From NCBI RefSeq assembly GCF_002155145.1, contig NZ_CP021323.1:434001-498000 (forward strand): 64,000 nucleotides of DNA. The letters are read 5' to 3'. The notes below the pieces were generated by a model. It did no database searches. It had not been told where the DNA came from and saw only the letters and a program-made list of their open reading frames with translations. The stretch comes from Kushneria konosiri (lineage in GTDB: Bacteria > Pseudomonadota > Gammaproteobacteria > Pseudomonadales > Halomonadaceae). A program made the position numbers and the translations under genes. Below, in pieces: positions 62,027-64,000 of the stretch (within the stretch, counting starts at the first letter, position 1; each line of letters begins with the position of its first letter).

Positions 62027-62194
62027 CTCGTGATAATTACCCTTCATTACGTTATCACTACCAATAATCACATTATGGACATCAGTATCTGTCACTTCCT
62101 GTTTGATTAACGCATTAGCCTTCATCACTGCGAAAACGCACCGCAAAGGGTTCGAATGGCACAACTCGCATGAGCCAGAGACGTACAAAGGCAT

Positions 62195-62751
62195 GAAGGA
62201 TGCTGAATGAAAGACGTGACCGGGGAGGACAACTGGCAGTGTTTTTTACCAGTCAAAGGGGGAAATACAAGGACATTCAAATCCGTCGCTGACCTTTCTG
62301 TTTACAAATGAGTGACAATGCGTCCGGCGCCATCGCGCTGACACGTCCTTGCGCCATCTCTCCTGACACCGACATCGACTCAAGGTGCCCTGCTGTCACC
62401 GGGAAAGTGCTCCCCGGGCCTCTGCCCTCATGACCATGAGGACAGAGGCCGAGCATGAACGGGATCATTTTCTCACATCCATGCTTCTGCAGACCCGGGT
62501 CATGGCAATGACTGCACAAGGTCGCTCGGATACGTCTGCATTCGCGTCCAAAGGACCAGTTGCCTGATCCGGTATACACATTGAATCAGGCCTGCCCGGT
62601 TGCACCACGAATTGGCGCAGGCCTATGCTCGCTCCATGGTGATTCATTGACGCCCTGTTCGAGAGCGCCTGCCCGGGTGCACGCATGCCTTGAAGGCGTA
62701 CAATGAGATCAAACAGCAGATTCGATTCATCATTCCAACGCGAGGTAGACC
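62195..62751. other. intergenic region between the diguanylate cyclase gene and argC
   Basis: About 560 bases without a credible gene. It contains promoters for the flanking divergent genes and a long near-perfect hairpin at 62417-62450. Short open frames on both strands have neither ribosome sites nor family features. Confidence 0.4.
62417..62450. repeat. long near-perfect hairpin
   Basis: GGCCTCTG-C-CCTCATG pairs with CATGAGG-A-CAGAGGCC around a two-base loop, with one internal mismatch. No T-run follows on either strand. The hairpin could be an operator, an sRNA element or a cruciform-like site. Confidence 0.5.
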
Positions 62752-63708
62752 ATGACATCCAGGGTATTCGTGGATGGCCAGGAAGGCACAACGGGCCTGA
62801 GAATTTTTGACTATCTACAGGCACGCGATGACATCGAGCTTCTACGCATCGACAGTGAGCGTCGCAAGGATCGTGATGAGCGTGCGCGCCTGATCAACCA
62901 GGCCGATGTCGTCTTTCTCTGCCTGCCGGACGAAGCCTCGCGGGAAGCAGCTTCTCTGGTCGACAATCCCGATACCTGTCTGATTGATGCCAGCACCGCC
63001 TTTCGTACCGACCCCACGTGGACCTATGGCCTGCCGGAACTGACGCCGGGTCAGCGAACACGCATTCGCGAAAGCAAGCGCATTGCCAACGTGGGCTGTC
63101 ACGCCAGCGCCTTCATCATGCTGGTGCGTCCGCTGATCGATGCCGGGCTGCTGCCGCCGGACTACCCCTATTCCGCCTTTTCACTGACCGGCTACAGCGG
63201 TGGTGGCAAAAGGATGATTGCCGACTATGAAGCCGCAACGGATGGATCGCTGGATGCGCCGCGTCCCTACGCGCTGACGCTTGCCCACAAGCATCTGCCG
63301 GAAATGCGCATTCATGGCGGTCTTGATCGTGACCCGGTATTTACCCCGATCGTGGGTCACTTCCTGAAAGGGCTGTCGGTCAACATTCCTCTTCAACGCT
63401 CACACCTGCCCGAGGGCACCAGTGCCGAGGCCATCACCCGCGCCTGGCAGGCGCATTACGAAGGCGCTCCCTTTGTGAACGTCATGTCGGCGCAGGACAG
63501 TGAGGTCCTCGATGGCGGCTTTTTCGATGTCACGGCCTGCAATGACACTAACCGTGTCGATTTATGTGTCTTTGGCAACGAAGAGAGAATGGCACTGGTC
63601 GCCCGCCTGGACAACCTGGGCAAGGGCGCTGCCGGGGCTGCCGTCCAGAACATGAATATTCATCTGGGACTTGAAGAGACTACCGGCCTGACCTGCCGAC
63701 TCGATTGA
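62752..63708 (+). CDS. argC: N-acetyl-gamma-glutamyl-phosphate reductase, class 2
   Basis: Third step of arginine synthesis. The 318-aa size is typical of the short class 2 form (the E. coli class 1 enzyme is similar in size but different in sequence). [17 protein letters not shown] is the NADP-binding start, the catalytic Cys is in [14 protein letters not shown], the His in LAHKHLPEM, and [15 protein letters not shown] is conserved. GAGGT precedes the ATG by five bases. No other arg gene is near. Confidence 0.93.
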   Translation: MTSRVFVDGQEGTTGLRIFDYLQARDDIELLRIDSERRKDRDERARLINQADVVFLCLPDEASREAASLVDNPDTCLIDASTAFRTDPTWTYGLPELTPGQRTRIRESKRIANVGCHASAFIMLVRPLIDAGLLPPDYPYSAFSLTGYSGGGKRMIADYEAATDGSLDAPRPYALTLAHKHLPEMRIHGGLDRDPVFTPIVGHFLKGLSVNIPLQRSHLPEGTSAEAITRAWQAHYEGAPFVNVMSAQDSEVLDGGFFDVTACNDTNRVDLCVFGNEERMALVARLDNLGKGAAGAAVQNMNIHLGLEETTGLTCRLD

Positions 63709-63778
63709 CCCCTGCCTCCTGACGCGGGAGCCGTGCGTCAGGAGATCCCCTGCGTTATTGCTGTAACGGATCCTGTCG

Positions 63779-64000
63779 ATGAAAGAGCGCGTCACGCCCT
63801 TCCAGCTGTTTATCCTGGTGCTGTCGATCTATGTGATCAGCGCCATGGCCGCGAGCCTGCTGCTGACGCTACCACCGGAGCTCAACCGGCTGCTGCAGTA
63901 CATGGACTACATTGTCTGCTTTTTCTTTTTCATCGACTTCTGTCAGCGCTTCATGCGCGCCGAAAGCAAGCTGGCCTACATGCGCTGGGGCTGGATTGAC
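63779..64000 (+). CDS. voltage-gated type ion channel, N-terminal part (cut by window edge)
   Basis: The first 74 codons of a membrane protein with two hydrophobic segments: FILVLSIYVISAMAASLLL and DYIVCFFFFIDFCQRFMRAE. The short segment after S2 with YMRWGWID matches the start of bacterial six-helix ion transporters (potassium channel type). The ATG at 63779 lies 70 bases behind argC. The pore is outside the window, so ion selectivity is unknown. Confidence 0.7.
   Translation, partial: MKERVTPFQLFILVLSIYVISAMAASLLLTLPPELNRLLQYMDYIVCFFFFIDFCQRFMRAESKLAYMRWGWID

Noticed and set aside
62277-62579. 100-codon open frame on the minus strand before argC
   Set aside because: No ribosome site, no family features, odd composition; treated as non-coding.

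Overview
The window looks like chromosome of a moderately halophilic gammaproteobacterium, most likely a member of the Halomonadaceae (Halomonas, Kushneria or Chromohalobacter type). This is an inference from the moderately high GC, the acidic proteins, the Entner-Doudoroff gene set (glk, zwf, pgl, eda), the TRAP-type hexuronate locus with a ManD-type mannonate dehydratase, and an aryl-polyene pigment cluster. No insertion sequence, prophage or CRISPR array was seen. Coding density is high, and most operons show stop/start overlaps.

Layout. 1-2323: glycogen synthesis (glgB partial, glgA). 2866-6374: a sitABCD/yfeABCD-type Mn/Fe ABC importer, divergent from a DUF1007 plus NicO-type metal permease pair (6547-8237); a perfect TTAACC-TT-GGTTAA palindrome lies between them. 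8247-13689: fasciclin protein, FemAB-like acyltransferase, pncB, dienelactone hydrolase, a small unknown, HAD dehalogenase. 13794-23162: central sugar metabolism: gap, glk, hexose-6-phosphate mutarotase, an aldo/keto reductase homologue that has lost its catalytic tetrad, eda, pgl, zwf and a sugar/H+ symporter. 23340-26416: a phosphonate/selenate-type ABC importer with two permease modules fused in one protein. 26439-28094: a Tat-exported beta-helix protein.

28291-41416: an aryl-polyene (APE/xanthomonadin-like) cluster. It encodes a chain-length-factor-like ketosynthase, one ACP, a membrane protein, a fused AMP-ligase/dehydratase, a glycosyltransferase, an acyltransferase, a LolA-like carrier, an MMPL exporter, a flavin-dependent halogenase-like enzyme, a DUF3261 lipoprotein, ketosynthase, dehydratase, ketoreductase and a small methyltransferase. 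Nearly all genes are translationally coupled. Compared with well-known APE clusters it appears to lack the second ketosynthase, the second ACP and one acyltransferase, and it carries a protein with the halogenase WxWxIP signature.

41501-48195: envelope, stress and transport genes (universal stress protein, SulP transporter, YceI, slipin/NfeD pair, an orphan QueC-like PP-loop protein). A possible structured RNA lies upstream of the SulP gene. 48233-58284: a hexuronate/mannonate regulon: manD, dctPQM, uxuB and uxuA in one operon, a divergent GntR regulator with three TTGG-type operators between them, then dps and kdgK. KDG made here would be phosphorylated by KdgK and cleaved by the Eda encoded at 18 kb. 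Behind the regulator lies the C-terminal remnant of a sodium/solute symporter. 58421-64000: HAD phosphatase, DUF2076 protein, tRNA-Ser(CGA), NlpE-like lipoprotein, a PAS-GGDEF diguanylate cyclase, argC and the start of an ion-channel gene.
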